From Lampropedia hyalina DSM 16112 (GTDB taxonomy: Bacteria; Pseudomonadota; Gammaproteobacteria; Burkholderiales; Burkholderiaceae_C): a stretch of DNA of 64,000 nt. Numbering within the stretch: position 1 is the stretch's first letter; every line of letters starts with the position of its first letter. Shown here in pieces: positions 36,601 through 45,733 of the stretch. The translations under genes were made by a program, and so were the position numbers. Under the pieces are notes generated by a model. The model was not told where the DNA came from. It worked only from the letters and a program-made list of their open reading frames with translations, and did no database searches. Location: the NCBI RefSeq assembly GCF_900129055.1, contig NZ_FQUZ01000007.1, forward strand, positions 1 through 64,000, read 5' to 3'.

Positions 36601-39478
36601 CGTCCAGCAGTTGGCGCATTGCCTGCATCAGCTTGGCAATGTCGTCGAAATGCAGCCCGGTGGTGGGTTCATCGAACAGGAACAGCGTGCCCTTGCGTGC
36701 AATGGGTTGGCGGCTTTTGCTGGCAGTTCTGGCGGCATCGGCCAGAAAGCCCGCCAGTTTCAGGCGTTGTGCCTCGCCGCCGGAGAGGGTGGGCACGGGC
36801 TGGCCCAGCCGGATGTATTCCAGCCCGACATCGGCAATCGGTTGCAGCGCGCGCACCACTTCGGCATCGTCGGCAAAGACCTGCACGGCCTGTGCCACGG
36901 TCAGCTCCAGCACATCGGCCACGCGGTAGCCCTGTCCCCGGCGATCGATGCGCACTTCCAGCACTTCGGGGCGGTAGCGACTGCCGTGGCATTCCGGGCA
37001 GCGCAGATAAACGTCGGAGAGAAACTGCATCTCCACATGCTCGAAGCCACTGCCGCCGCACACCGGGCAGCGTCCGTCACCGCTGTTGAAGCTGAACTTG
37101 GCAGTGCTGTAGCCGCGCTGCTGTGCCAGCGGAGCCTTCGCAAACAGCTTGCGCACCGCATCCCACGCGCCCACATAGCTGGCCGGATTGGAGCGGGCGG
37201 TCTTGCCGATGGGCGATTGATCGACGAACACCGCCCCCGAGAGCTGCTCTGCACCGATGAGGGCGCGGTGCGCGCCGGGCGTGTCGCTGGCCTGCCCGAA
37301 GTGGCGCAGCAGGGCCGGGGCGAGAATATCCTGCAACAGTGTGGACTTGCCGGAGCCGGACACCCCCGTGACCACCACCAGCCGTTGCAGCGGAAAATCC
37401 ACGCTGAGGTCTTGCAGGTTGTGCGCGCGCGCGCCTTCCAGCCGCAGCCGGGGCGTGTGCGCATCCACCGGGCGATGGCCGCCATCGGGAATGTGCTTGC
37501 GCCCACCCAGGTAGTCGCCGGTGAGCGTGTGGCTCTGGCGCAGGGCGGCGGGGGAGCCGTCGAACACGATCTGCCCGCCGCCTGCACCTGGCTCTGGCCC
37601 CATGTCGATGATGCGGTCGGCGGCCAGCATCACGGCCGGGTCGTGTTCCACCACCACCAGCGTGTTGCCTGCGTCGCGCAGGCGCAGCATGGCCTGGTTG
37701 ATGCGCTGCATGTCGCGCGGGTGCAGGCCGATGCTGGGTTCATCCAGCACGAACAGGGTATTGACCAGCGAGGTGCCCAGCGCGGTGGTGAGGTTGATGC
37801 GCTGCACTTCGCCGCCGGAGAGCGTGCGGCTTTGCCGGTCCAGTGTCAGGTAGCCAATGCCCACTTCATTCAGAAAACGCAGACGGGTGCGGATCTCATG
37901 GAGCAGCATCTGGGTGGCCTGTGCCTCGGCACTGCGGTCATCGTCTGGCGGTTGCAGCGTATCGACGAAGCGTGCCAGTCGCGACAGCGGCAGGCCCATC
38001 AGGTCGTGCAGGCACAGGCCGGGCAGGCTCTCGCGCTGGGCCTCACTCCATGCCACGCCTTCGGGCTGGAAGCGCGGCTGGCCCTGCAAGGCGGCATCGG
38101 CAGCGGCATGGCTGCCCACACGCCACAGCAGGCTTTCGGTTTGCAGGCGTGCGCCACGGCAACTGGGGCAGGTCGTGTAACTGCGGTATTTGGAAAGCAG
38201 CACGCGAATGTGCATTTTGTAAGCCTTGCTCTCCAGGTACTCGAAGAAGCGGGCAATGCCATACCACTGGCGGTTCCAGTGGCCATCGCGGTAGTCGGCC
38301 TCACCGTGCAGCACCCAGTGCTGTTGCGCGGCGGTGAGCTGGCTCCACGCCGTGTCGCAGGGAATCTTCCAGGTGGCGGCATGGCGCAGCAGATCGTCCT
38401 GCACTTCCTTCCAGGCAGGAGTCTGGATGGCCTTGATGGCACCGTCGCGCAGGCTCAGCCGTGCATCGGGAATCACCAGCCCCCAATCGACCCCGATGAC
38501 GCGGCCAAAGCCCCGGCACGTCGGGCAGGCCCCTGCCGGCGAATTGAAGGAAAAGCGCGAGGGCGTGGCCTCGTGGTAGCGCAGGCCGCTCTGCGGGCAA
38601 TGCAGCCCTTGCGAGAAGTGCAGCACTTCGGCCTCTGCCGGGGGCGAATCAGCCGCCCCCTGCACATGCACGGATAGACGGCCATTGCCGCGCCGAAAGG
38701 CCACTTCCAGGGCTTCGATCACGCGGGTGCGGTCGGTGTGCAGGCGGCTGGCGCGCAGGCGGTCGGCCACCACGTCCAGTACCTTGCGTGTGGTGGGCAC
38801 GCTGGCCTTGGCCTTGCCGCTGGATTTTTTGCTGGTACTGTTGGCAGAAGTTGCGGTGGGTGTAGGTGCGTCCACCGTCACCAGGCGTTCGGCCTGAATG
38901 CGTGTGAAGCCACTGGCCGACAGCCATTGCTGCATCTGCTCGTCGCTGGTGTGGGCGGGCAGCTCCACGGCAAAGGTGATGACGAGGCGGGCATCCTGAC
39001 CGGTGGCCTCGCAGGCATCGAAACGCTGCGCCAGCGCGTCGAACACGCTTTGCGGGGTATCGTGCTGCACGGGCAGGGCGGTGTCGCGGTCGAACAGCCG
39101 GGCGGTGCGGGCGAACAGCAGCTTGAAGTGATCGTTCAGCTCCGTCATCGTGCCCACCGTGGAGCGGGACGTGCGCACCGGATTGGTCTGGTCGATGGCA
39201 ATCGCAGGCGGCACGCCTTCGATGTGATCCACCGCAGGCCGGTCCATGCGATCCAGAAACTGCCGCGCATAGGCGGAAAAGGTCTCTACATACCGCCGCT
39301 GGCCTTCGGCATACAGCGTATCGAACACCAGCGAAGACTTGCCACTGCCGCTGGGGCCGGTGACCACCGTCAGTTCCCCGGTGCGGATGTCCACGTCCAG
39401 ATTCTTCAGATTGTGCTGGCGCGCGCCACGGATGCGGATGGTGTTGCCAGGGGCTGGCGGCTTGGATGGGGAAGGCAT
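33671..39478 (-). CDS. uvrA: Double-length excinuclease ABC subunit A (tandem UvrA)
   Basis: 1935 residues, about twice a normal UvrA (about 940). Four Walker A motifs are visible: GPSGSGKSS (from residue 41), GVSGSGKST near 702, again near 1070, and again near 1609. Each half also has ABC signatures (LSGGEVQRINL, LSGGEAQRLKL, LSGGEAQRIRL, LSGGEAQRIKL) and CXXC zinc modules. Each half is therefore a complete two-ATPase UvrA, and the chain resembles a covalent UvrA dimer. UvrA finds damaged DNA and loads UvrB. Such tandem forms are known in some beta- and gamma-proteobacteria, and many of those organisms also carry a normal UvrA. The start at 39478 is preceded by no clear ribosome site; 39526 is an alternative. 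Confidence 0.9.
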   Translation of the reverse strand: MPSPSKPPAPGNTIRIRGARQHNLKNLDVDIRTGELTVVTGPSGSGKSSLVFDTLYAEGQRRYVETFSAYARQFLDRMDRPAVDHIEGVPPAIAIDQTNPVRTSRSTVGTMTELNDHFKLLFARTARLFDRDTALPVQHDTPQSVFDALAQRFDACEATGQDARLVITFAVELPAHTSDEQMQQWLSASGFTRIQAERLVTVDAPTPTATSANSTSKKSSGKAKASVPTTRKVLDVVADRLRASRLHTDRTRVIEALEVAFRRGNGRLSVHVQGAADSPPAEAEVLHFSQGLHCPQSGLRYHEATPSRFSFNSPAGACPTCRGFGRVIGVDWGLVIPDARLSLRDGAIKAIQTPAWKEVQDDLLRHAATWKIPCDTAWSQLTAAQQHWVLHGEADYRDGHWNRQWYGIARFFEYLESKAYKMHIRVLLSKYRSYTTCPSCRGARLQTESLLWRVGSHAAADAALQGQPRFQPEGVAWSEAQRESLPGLCLHDLMGLPLSRLARFVDTLQPPDDDRSAEAQATQMLLHEIRTRLRFLNEVGIGYLTLDRQSRTLSGGEVQRINLTTALGTSLVNTLFVLDEPSIGLHPRDMQRINQAMLRLRDAGNTLVVVEHDPAVMLAADRIIDMGPEPGAGGGQIVFDGSPAALRQSHTLTGDYLGGRKHIPDGGHRPVDAHTPRLRLEGARAHNLQDLSVDFPLQRLVVVTGVSGSGKSTLLQDILAPALLRHFGQASDTPGAHRALIGAEQLSGAVFVDQSPIGKTARSNPASYVGAWDAVRKLFAKAPLAQQRGYSTAKFSFNSGDGRCPVCGGSGFEHVEMQFLSDVYLRCPECHGSRYRPEVLEVRIDRRGQGYRVADVLELTVAQAVQVFADDAEVVRALQPIADVGLEYIRLGQPVPTLSGGEAQRLKLAGFLADAARTASKSRQPIARKGTLFLFDEPTTGLHFDDIAKLMQAMRQLLDVGHSIILIEHNLDVMRAADWLIDLGPDAGDAGGRLVAEGTPRQLSEHPSSHTAAALRDYAHALATPLHAAEATRHYAVSPSPNACIDIIHAREHNLKNLSVHIPRGQFNVITGVSGSGKSTLAFDILFAEGQRRYLESLNAYARSIVQPASRPDVDAVHGIPPTVAIEQRLSRGGRKSTVGTATEIWHYLRLLYVKLGVQHCIHDGTPVRPQSPDAIVAHILRHHAGQHIGLLAPLVSGRKGIYTELATWARQHGHSHLRVDGHFVPTDPFPKLDRYREHHIQLPIFSLDIGPEHESLLREQLTQALHHGKGIVQVISHLDGLSEALRDGQSTAAIGVVETHSTLRACPVCSTSYPELDPRLFSYNSSHGWCPDCVGTGVVLTREQRKALDDSLPQKDAHGRERAFDEPDADGVGHTPCPSCHGTRLNATARAVYFHGTAITELAQRSVGDLRLWFDALQLQGREAAIARDLLPEIRSRLQFLEQVGLGYLTLDRGAPTLSGGEAQRIRLAAQLGSNLQGVCYVLDEPTIGLHARDNRILLDALQTLSDKGNTLVVVEHDEDTIRRADHLIDVGPGAGVRGGQIVAQGRPTDVAQHPDSITGQYLRQPMRHPLQARRPVQADQAALRLRGATLHNLHKVQAWVPLGRLVAITGVSGSGKSTLARDVLLANVARIVALQATQAGRETLASTGVQPHLQHLQDLQGCEPIARVLEVDQTPIGKTPRSCPATYIGFWDTVRKLFADTLEAKARGYTASRFSFNTGDGRCPACEGQGMRTIEMNFLPDVKEPCEVCHGARFNPETLSVTWRGQSIGDILQMEVDEAVAFFASMPTIAHPLQLLQDVGLGYLTLGQPSPTLSGGEAQRIKLVTELTKVRDDITRRGNRPPHTLYVLDEPTVGLHMADVEKLIHVLHRLVDGGHSVIVIEHDLDVIAEADWIIDLGPDGGRNGGQIVAAGTPEDVVKKASFTGEAIAPVLGR

Positions 39479-39875
39479 GGCAGGTCGTGGATGGAATTCT
39501 GGAAAGAGCCAAGGGATTGTAGGCATTTTGCCCAAAGCCTTCAGTTCCCTTTCCCGTACGGTCATGCCGCTGTGCGCGAGCAGCACCACAAGCGGGCATG
39601 GCGGGGTGGCAGGGTTTGATGCAGCATTACCGTTATCCATTTTTTGGATAGTCGATATTCTTTTTTGAATGGAACTTATCTTTTGATTTATCTTAGACTT
39701 GCAGCGGCTTTGGCTGCCGTGTATCCGGTGGAGCAAAGTCTTTGTCATCTGTCAGTAGCCACACTCGGACTCTTTCGGGAACAGCCAGGACTGCATCGCT
39801 GATCTGCGTGCGCAAAGCCCATGGGCTGGAGCAGCAACAGCATTGGTTGAGCCCGCTTTTGGAGTGAGTCCAGCA
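39479..39875. promoter_or_regulatory. uvrA/siderophore-receptor intergenic region with an AT-rich segment
   Basis: No convincing gene is seen. A markedly AT-rich block at about 39630-39705 contains the inverted repeat TATCC (39634-39638), seven bases, GGATA (39646-39650), followed by T-rich sequence. It could hold an operator and the promoter of the receptor gene. An iron-regulator (Fur) site would be expected for such a gene, but nothing here matches the Fur consensus well. A GGAG ribosome site precedes the receptor start. Confidence 0.4.
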
Positions 39876-42071
39876 ATGAAGAGAACGCTACTTTTTTCCG
39901 CAGTGCTGATGGCATGCGCCAGTTATGCACAAGACCATGCGCAGGGCACGGAGCCTGGCGATGGCATCCACCGGCTTGAAACGGTCACCGTGACCGGCGA
40001 AGGCATGGCCGAAGCCAGCACCGAGTACGTGGATTCCTACCGCGCCGAGGCGACTTCGGCCAGTACCAAGATTTCCACTTCGCTGCGGGAGATACCGCAA
40101 TCCGTCACCGTCATCACGCAGGAGCGCATCAAGGATCAGAACCTGCGTACTGCGCAGGAGTATTTCCAGTGGATTCCGGGTATGGGCAATGTGCTCAACC
40201 AGGAGGGCTTTGTCAATTTGCGCGGCTTTTCGGCGCAGACCACCGTCAATGGTGTGCCCACGGGAGGGCTGGTGGGGCGAACACACGCCGATATTTCCGC
40301 ATTCGACCGCATCGAGGTCATCAAGGGCCCGTCTGGATTGATGACCGGCAATGGCTCGCCTGGCGGCAGCATCAACTACCAGTTCAAGAAACCCACCGCA
40401 CAGTTCAGGGCCGAAGGCACACTGGCTGCGGGCAGTGACAGCGCGCTCAACACCGGCCTGGACGTGGGCGGCAAGCTTCTGCCCTCCGGGGTGCTGCGTG
40501 GCCGTGCCGTACTGTTCAAGGATCAGCGGGATGAGTATGTCAATGTGGAAGAGCGCGACCGAACCTCCATTTATGGCGTGCTGGAGGCCGATCTCACGCC
40601 TGGCACGATCGCCTCGCTTGGCTTCTGGCGGCAGGAAAACACCGCGAAACAGAGTTTCCGGCAGGGCCTGCCTGCATACACCGATGGTGGCTTGCTGTGG
40701 GATGTGGATCCGCGAACATCCATGACCCAGGATTGGGCCGACTTCAGGTTCAAGGCCACATGGTGGCTGGCCGATGTGGAGCATTACTTCAATGACGAAT
40801 GGAGCATGAAGCTGTCCTACCGCGATGGCGAGACCGGCCATCCCGCTTATTATTCCGCGCCGGGTGCATCGCGCGGTGGCAGCGGCTGTGGGGCCAATGC
40901 CTCTTTCTCCGGCATTGATCGCAACAATCCTGCTTCTGCGGTGCGCTGTTTCACGACCGAGTTCTGGACCGATGACCAGAAGCATCGCGATGTGGATGCC
41001 TTCCTTGCAGGCAAGCTCGATCTGTGGGGCCAGCGGCATGACGTGGTGGTGGGCGCGAACTGGGAACGCAACACCTTCACCCGCGTATTGGGTTCATCCT
41101 TCCCGCAGTACGATTTCCGCAACGATTATTTCAACCCGAATCCGCATGTGATCGATGCGCCGCCGATGTCTGGCACGCCGACATCCAGCAGCAGCGTCAC
41201 GCGCAAGCGCGGAATTTACACACGCGCTACCGTGCGCATCAATGACTGGCTCAAGGTGCCAGTGGGTGGACGCTGGAGCTGGGTCACCAACTCGGACGGC
41301 TCACATCCCGCCAGAGCCGAATTCACCCCCTACCTCGGCCTGGTGGCAGACATCAACCGCCACTGGACGGTGTATGGCAGCTACACCGAAACGTTCAACC
41401 CCAGCACGGCCCGCTCCTGGGTGGCTGAAGGCCATTCAGGCAATCTGCTGCCGCACCAGTTCGGCGAGCAGTTCGAGCTTGGCGTCAAGACCTTCTGGTT
41501 CGACAACCGTTTGACGGCAACGGCCGCAGTGTACGAATTGACGCTGGAGAACACATCGCGGGCAGACCCCGATCACACTGGTTTTTCCCTGCCTACGGGT
41601 GAGCAACGCACGCGCGGTGTCGAATTCGACGTGCATGGGCAGGTGCGCCCCAACTGGTCGGTCGGTACGGCGTATGCCTATGCAGATGCGAAATACGTCA
41701 GTGCCGATGTCGGTCAGGGCCAGCGCGTGGCCAATGCGCCCACGCATTCGGCCAACCTGTACACGAACTACCGATTCAGCGATCAAGGCCGCCTGCGCGG
41801 CCTGAGCATGGGCGGCGGCGTGCGTTATGCCGGAAAAATATATGGCAGTCTGCCGGGCGGTCGCAGTGGCCCCGGCCCGCGTCTGGAGGCTCCGGGCCAC
41901 ACTACTGCCCACTTGCGCGCTGGCTACCGCATCAACCGCCATACTGAACTGAGCGTGAACGTCGATAACGTCTTCGACAAAACCTACTGGCAGGAACTGG
42001 GTGGCCTGACCGGCCAGAACTTCTATGGCATAGGCCGTACCTGGATGGCTACCTTGCGCGTCAATTACTGA
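39876..42071 (+). CDS. TonB-dependent siderophore receptor
   Basis: 731 residues. A signal peptide (MKRTLLFSAVLMACASYAQ) is followed by a probable TonB box (LETVTVTGEG), the plug domain (IPQSVTVITQERIKDQNL, VNLRGF, AFDRIEVIKGPSGLM) and a 22-strand-type barrel ending in the expected aromatic terminus (GIGRTWMATLRVNY). The plug pattern and FDKTYWQELGG are those of ferric-siderophore receptors such as FhuE/FpvA-like proteins; the ligand is not identifiable. A periplasmic binding-protein gene follows but is broken, and no permease or ATPase genes are next to it, so import through the inner membrane must rely on genes elsewhere. Confidence 0.92.
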   Translation: MKRTLLFSAVLMACASYAQDHAQGTEPGDGIHRLETVTVTGEGMAEASTEYVDSYRAEATSASTKISTSLREIPQSVTVITQERIKDQNLRTAQEYFQWIPGMGNVLNQEGFVNLRGFSAQTTVNGVPTGGLVGRTHADISAFDRIEVIKGPSGLMTGNGSPGGSINYQFKKPTAQFRAEGTLAAGSDSALNTGLDVGGKLLPSGVLRGRAVLFKDQRDEYVNVEERDRTSIYGVLEADLTPGTIASLGFWRQENTAKQSFRQGLPAYTDGGLLWDVDPRTSMTQDWADFRFKATWWLADVEHYFNDEWSMKLSYRDGETGHPAYYSAPGASRGGSGCGANASFSGIDRNNPASAVRCFTTEFWTDDQKHRDVDAFLAGKLDLWGQRHDVVVGANWERNTFTRVLGSSFPQYDFRNDYFNPNPHVIDAPPMSGTPTSSSSVTRKRGIYTRATVRINDWLKVPVGGRWSWVTNSDGSHPARAEFTPYLGLVADINRHWTVYGSYTETFNPSTARSWVAEGHSGNLLPHQFGEQFELGVKTFWFDNRLTATAAVYELTLENTSRADPDHTGFSLPTGEQRTRGVEFDVHGQVRPNWSVGTAYAYADAKYVSADVGQGQRVANAPTHSANLYTNYRFSDQGRLRGLSMGGGVRYAGKIYGSLPGGRSGPGPRLEAPGHTTAHLRAGYRINRHTELSVNVDNVFDKTYWQELGGLTGQNFYGIGRTWMATLRVNY

Positions 42072-42142
42072 GCATTTCTGCCCCGCGCCCCGCTGGGCGG
42101 GAGTCTGCACATCACATTCAAGAATCCAAGGAGAGACACACC

Positions 42143-42959
42143 ATGAAAGCATTCAACGCATTGAGGCATCCTCTGGCCGCCCTGAGTCTGGCCGTGGGTG
42201 CGGCAACACTGGCACTGCCACTGGCAGCACAGACACGGGCCAGCGATGCCCCACCTGTTGCCGCTGCGACTGCCAGCCGCACCTTTCACCATGCGCAGGG
42301 CCAGACCACCATCGCTGCTGTGCCGCAGCGCATTGCGGTACTGGATCTGGCTGCACTGGACATCCTCGACGGTTTGGGTGTCGAAGTCGCTGGTGTGCCC
42401 ACACTGGAGGCGCAATACTGGCCGGACTATCTGAAAAAATACAGTACCAGCCAGTTCACGCCTGTGGGCGATCTGTTTCAACCCGATCTGGAGGCATTGA
42501 AGAAACTCCAGCCTGATCTGGTCATTCTGGGGGGCCGTTCTGCCAGCAAGTTCCAGGAAGTCAGTGCAATTGCGCCAACCATCGACCTGTCCAGCGGCAG
42601 TACCGCATTTGTGCCCACGGTGGCGCAGAACATCCTGCTGCTCGGGCGCATCCTGAACCGCGAGCCACAGGCCAGCGAGCGGGCCGAGAGCCTGCTGCGC
42701 CAGGTGCGTGAACTGCATGCTCCAGCGCGAGCCTGACTGGCTGTTCGTGATCGACCGCAGTGCCGCATTCGGTGAACGAGCCAATGCTGCGGCGGTATTG
42801 CAGGCCAGTGCGGCCATCACGGGCAGTCAGGCGTGGCAGCGCAAGCAGGTGCTGCACTTCGATGGGCGCGAGTGGTATCTGGCTGGTGGAAGCCCGAGCG
42901 CGGTGGAGCGCGCGATTCGCCAGTTCAGCCAGGCACTGGATGCCGTGGAGCTGAAGTAG
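42143..42959 (+). pseudogene. Siderophore ABC transporter substrate-binding protein, internally deleted and frameshifted
   Basis: The first part (42143-42736) encodes a signal peptide and the N-terminal lobe of an iron-siderophore binding protein of the FatB/YclQ type (TFHHAQGQTTIAAVPQRIAV, LQPDLVILGGRS). It then runs into a stop after RELHAPARA. The C-terminal lobe continues in another frame (from about 42708 to 42959) with LQREPDWLFVIDRSAAFGER and FDGREWYLAGGSPSAVERAI. Homologues have about 60-65 residues between these parts (the strand containing the LFGPGSRFG-like motif), which are missing here. I infer a deletion of roughly 190 bases, not a multiple of three, joined near 42715. The ribosome site AAGGAGA is intact. 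Confidence 0.8.
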
Positions 42960-42967
42960 GCACAGTG

Positions 42968-42991
42968 GCTGGCGGTACTCACACCGCCAGC
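42968..42991. terminator. Hairpin between convergent genes at the end of the urt operon
   Basis: GCTGGCGGT pairs perfectly with ACCGCCAGC around six bases and includes the urtE stop codon. Neither side has a T-run, so it may be only a pause site or a processing structure. Confidence 0.35.
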
Positions 42992-43677
42992 AACCGGCGC
43001 ACTTCCTCGCTGCCCATGTCGGCGTGGGTGCCCTGGGTGACCACTTCGCCCCGGTTGAGTACCACGAAGCGGTCGGCCAGTTCGTGGGCGAAGTCGAAAT
43101 ACTGTTCGCACAGCAGGATGGCGATATTGCCCCGCGCCTTGAGCATCTGGATGACGCGGCCGATGTCCTTGATGATGGAGGGCTGAATGCCTTCGGTGGG
43201 TTCGTCCAGGATGATGAGGCGGGGTTCGGCAACCAGGGCGCGGGCAATGGCCAGTTGCTGTTGCTGCCCGCCGGAGAGATCGCCGCCGCGCCGCGCCAGC
43301 ATGGTCTTGAGCACCGGAAAGAGTTCATGGACTTCTTCCTTGATGTGCCGTGCCTTGCTGGCCGGAAAGCGGGCCATGCCCATCAGGATGTTTTCTTCCA
43401 CGGTGAGCCGCGCGAAGATGTCGCGCCCCTGTGGCACATAGGCGATGCCCAGCGCGGCACGCTGGTGGGGCGGCAGTTTCGAGATGTCCACGCCATCGAA
43501 GTGGATGTGGCCGCTGGCGACGGGCAGAACGCCGGTGAGGCATCGGAGCAGTGTGGTCTTGCCCACGCCGTTGCGCCCCAGCAGGGCCATGCACTCGCCG
43601 CTTTGCACGTTCATGGAGACGCGGCGCAGGGTGTGGCTGCTGCCGTAGTATTGGTCGATTTGGGTGACTTCCAGCAT
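42979..43677 (-). CDS. urtE: Urea ABC transporter ATP-binding protein UrtE
   Basis: 232 residues. Walker A is LLGRNGVGKTTLL, the signature LSGGQQQQLAIARALV, and Walker B LIILDEPTEGIQPSII, which is characteristic of UrtE (LivF-like) proteins. It is the second ATPase of the urea importer and the last gene of the urt operon. The start at 43677 (MLEVTQIDQYYG) was chosen because the preceding codons have no family character. Confidence 0.93.
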   Translation of the reverse strand: MLEVTQIDQYYGSSHTLRRVSMNVQSGECMALLGRNGVGKTTLLRCLTGVLPVASGHIHFDGVDISKLPPHQRAALGIAYVPQGRDIFARLTVEENILMGMARFPASKARHIKEEVHELFPVLKTMLARRGGDLSGGQQQQLAIARALVAEPRLIILDEPTEGIQPSIIKDIGRVIQMLKARGNIAILLCEQYFDFAHELADRFVVLNRGEVVTQGTHADMGSEEVRRLLAV

Positions 43678-43749
43678 GGTTTTTTTGCCTGTGGTTGGGT
43701 GGGTGTCAGTGTGGCCGGACGGGCAGGATTTCATTCAGAAGCCGCTTCA

Positions 43750-44595
43750 TCACCGCCCCAGATACACTTCGATGACCCGTTCGTCGTTCTGCACCTGCTC
43801 CATCGTGCCTTCGGCCAGTACGGAGCCTTCGCACAGCACCGTGACCTTGCCTTGCTGGGCGATCTGGGCGACGAAGTCCATGTCGTGCTCCACGACCATC
43901 AGCGAGTGCTTGCCCTTGAGCGAGTTGAACAGTTCGCCGGTGCGTTCGGTTTCGGCATCGGTCATGCCGGCCACTGGCTCGTCCAGCAGCAGCAGCCTGG
44001 GTTCCTGCATCAGCAGCATGCCGATTTCCAGCCATTGTTTCTGCCCGTGCGAGAGCAGGCCCGCCGTGCGCTGGAACTGGGCAGAGAGGCCGACGGTTTC
44101 CAGCACTTCGCCGATGCGGTCGGCCTGTTCGCCGCGCAGGCGTGCGCCCAGTACCGGCCAGACGCGCTTGTCGGCCTTCATCGCCAGTTCGAGGTTCTCG
44201 AAGACGCTGTGCGCCTCGAACACGGTGGGCCGCTGGAATTTGCGGCCAATTCCGGCGTTGGCGATCTGTGTTTCGCTCAAGGTGGTCAGGTCGATGTTCT
44301 GGCCGAAGAATGCCGTGCCGCTGCTGGGGCGGGTCTTGCCGGTGATGATGTCCATCATCGTGGTCTTGCCCGCGCCGTTGGGGCCGATGATGCAGCGCAG
44401 TTCCCCTACGCCGATGTCCAGCGTGAGGTTGTTGATGGCCTTGAAGCCGTCGAACACCACGTTCACGCTGTCCAGGTAGAGGATCACGCCGTGGCGGGTA
44501 TCGACTTCGCTGCTGGCCGCGCGGCCATAGCTGGCATGGCCGCCCAGTTCGTGTTCCGGGTTCATGATGAGGGTGGTGGGGCCGTCGTCACGCAT
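43750..44595 (-). CDS. urtD: Urea ABC transporter ATP-binding protein UrtD
   Basis: 281 residues. Walker A is CIIGPNGAGKTTMMDIITGK. The signature LSHGQKQWLEIGMLL replaces the usual LSGGQ, which is typical of UrtD. Walker B is LLLLDEPVAGMTDAE. The first 35 residues are a tail often found in this family. It overlaps urtC by eight bases, showing tight coupling. Confidence 0.94.
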   Translation of the reverse strand: MRDDGPTTLIMNPEHELGGHASYGRAASSEVDTRHGVILYLDSVNVVFDGFKAINNLTLDIGVGELRCIIGPNGAGKTTMMDIITGKTRPSSGTAFFGQNIDLTTLSETQIANAGIGRKFQRPTVFEAHSVFENLELAMKADKRVWPVLGARLRGEQADRIGEVLETVGLSAQFQRTAGLLSHGQKQWLEIGMLLMQEPRLLLLDEPVAGMTDAETERTGELFNSLKGKHSLMVVEHDMDFVAQIAQQGKVTVLCEGSVLAEGTMEQVQNDERVIEVYLGR

Positions 44596-45733
44596 GGGTT
44601 TGCTCCTTGTCCTTGTTGCGCCGGTTCAGCAGCTTGCGTGCCAGGCCCACGATGCCCTGCGGCAGGAAGATCGTCACCAGCACGAACAGCGCGCCCAGTG
44701 CGTACAGCCAGTATTCCGGCATGGCGGTGGTGAACCAGGTTTTCAGGCCATTGACCACGCCTGCGCCGATGAGGGGGCCGATGAGTGTGCCGCGCCCGCC
44801 GGTGGCCACCCAGATGACCATTTCGATGGAGTGGGCCGGGGACATTTCCGAGGGGTTGATGATGCCCACCTGCGGCACATACAGCGCGCCCGCAATGCCG
44901 CAGAGGATGGCCGACAGCGTCCAGATGAACAGCTTGAAGCCCAGCGGTTCGTAACCGATGAAGCGCACCCGCGCTTCGGCATCGCGCACGGCGGTGAGCA
45001 CGCGCCCGTAGCGCGACTGCACCAGCGCGCGCGCCAGCACCAGCGTGCCCAGCAGCACGGCCAGCGTGAGCCAGAACAGCGCGGCACGGGTGCCGGGAGC
45101 CGTCAGGTCCAGCCCCCAGATGGAGCGAAAATCCGTGAAGCCGTTGGTGCCGCCAAAGCCCGTCTCGTTGCGGAAGAACAGCAGCATGGCCGCAAAAGTC
45201 AGGGCCTGGGTGATGATGGAGAAGTACACGCCCTTGATGCGGGAGCGGAATGCGAAATAGCCGAACACGAAGGCCAGCAGGCCCGGCACCAGCACCACCA
45301 GCAGCAGTGCGTAGGCAAAGTGCTCGGTGAAGCTCCAGTACCAGGGGTAGTCCGTCCAGCCCAGAAAGGACATGAAGCCCGGCAGGCCGGAGCCGCCCGC
45401 CTGTGCCGCAGCGGCAGCGGTGGCGCGCGTCAGGTACATGCCCATGGCATAGCCGCCCAGCGCGAAGAAGATGCCATGCCCCAGCGAGAGAATCCCGGCA
45501 TAGCCCCACACCAGATCGAGGGCCAGCGCGGCCAGCGCGTAGCACATGAACTTGCCCAGCAGGGCGACGGTGTGCGCCGGAACGTGCAGGGCATGGCCCG
45601 CCGGAAACAGCAGGTTGCACAGTGGCAGCAGGGCCAGCACGGCCGCAACGCTGGCAATGCCCGCCCACATGCGCGGCGAGAACAGCGGCTGGCGCGTCAG
45701 GGCCAGCATTTCGGAGGTCGTCGGTCGGGTCAT
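44588..45733 (-). CDS. urtC: Urea ABC transporter permease UrtC
   Basis: 381 residues with about ten membrane segments, LivM-like. Motifs typical of UrtC include LDLVWGYAGILSLGHGIFFALGG and FGGTNGFTDF. It pairs with UrtB to form the membrane channel. It overlaps both neighbours (urtB by four bases, urtD by eight). Confidence 0.94.
   Translation of the reverse strand: MTRPTTSEMLALTRQPLFSPRMWAGIASVAAVLALLPLCNLLFPAGHALHVPAHTVALLGKFMCYALAALALDLVWGYAGILSLGHGIFFALGGYAMGMYLTRATAAAAAQAGGSGLPGFMSFLGWTDYPWYWSFTEHFAYALLLVVLVPGLLAFVFGYFAFRSRIKGVYFSIITQALTFAAMLLFFRNETGFGGTNGFTDFRSIWGLDLTAPGTRAALFWLTLAVLLGTLVLARALVQSRYGRVLTAVRDAEARVRFIGYEPLGFKLFIWTLSAILCGIAGALYVPQVGIINPSEMSPAHSIEMVIWVATGGRGTLIGPLIGAGVVNGLKTWFTTAMPEYWLYALGALFVLVTIFLPQGIVGLARKLLNRRNKDKEQTHA

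Noticed and set aside
33827-38677. Two plus-strand open frames of about 750-850 codons opposite uvrA
   Set aside because: They show the composition of antisense frames (His, Gln, Gly and Val rich), and the UvrA motifs on the other strand are complete.
39630-39705. Fur box before the siderophore receptor
   Set aside because: The region is AT-rich with a small inverted repeat, but no stretch matches the 19-base Fur consensus well.
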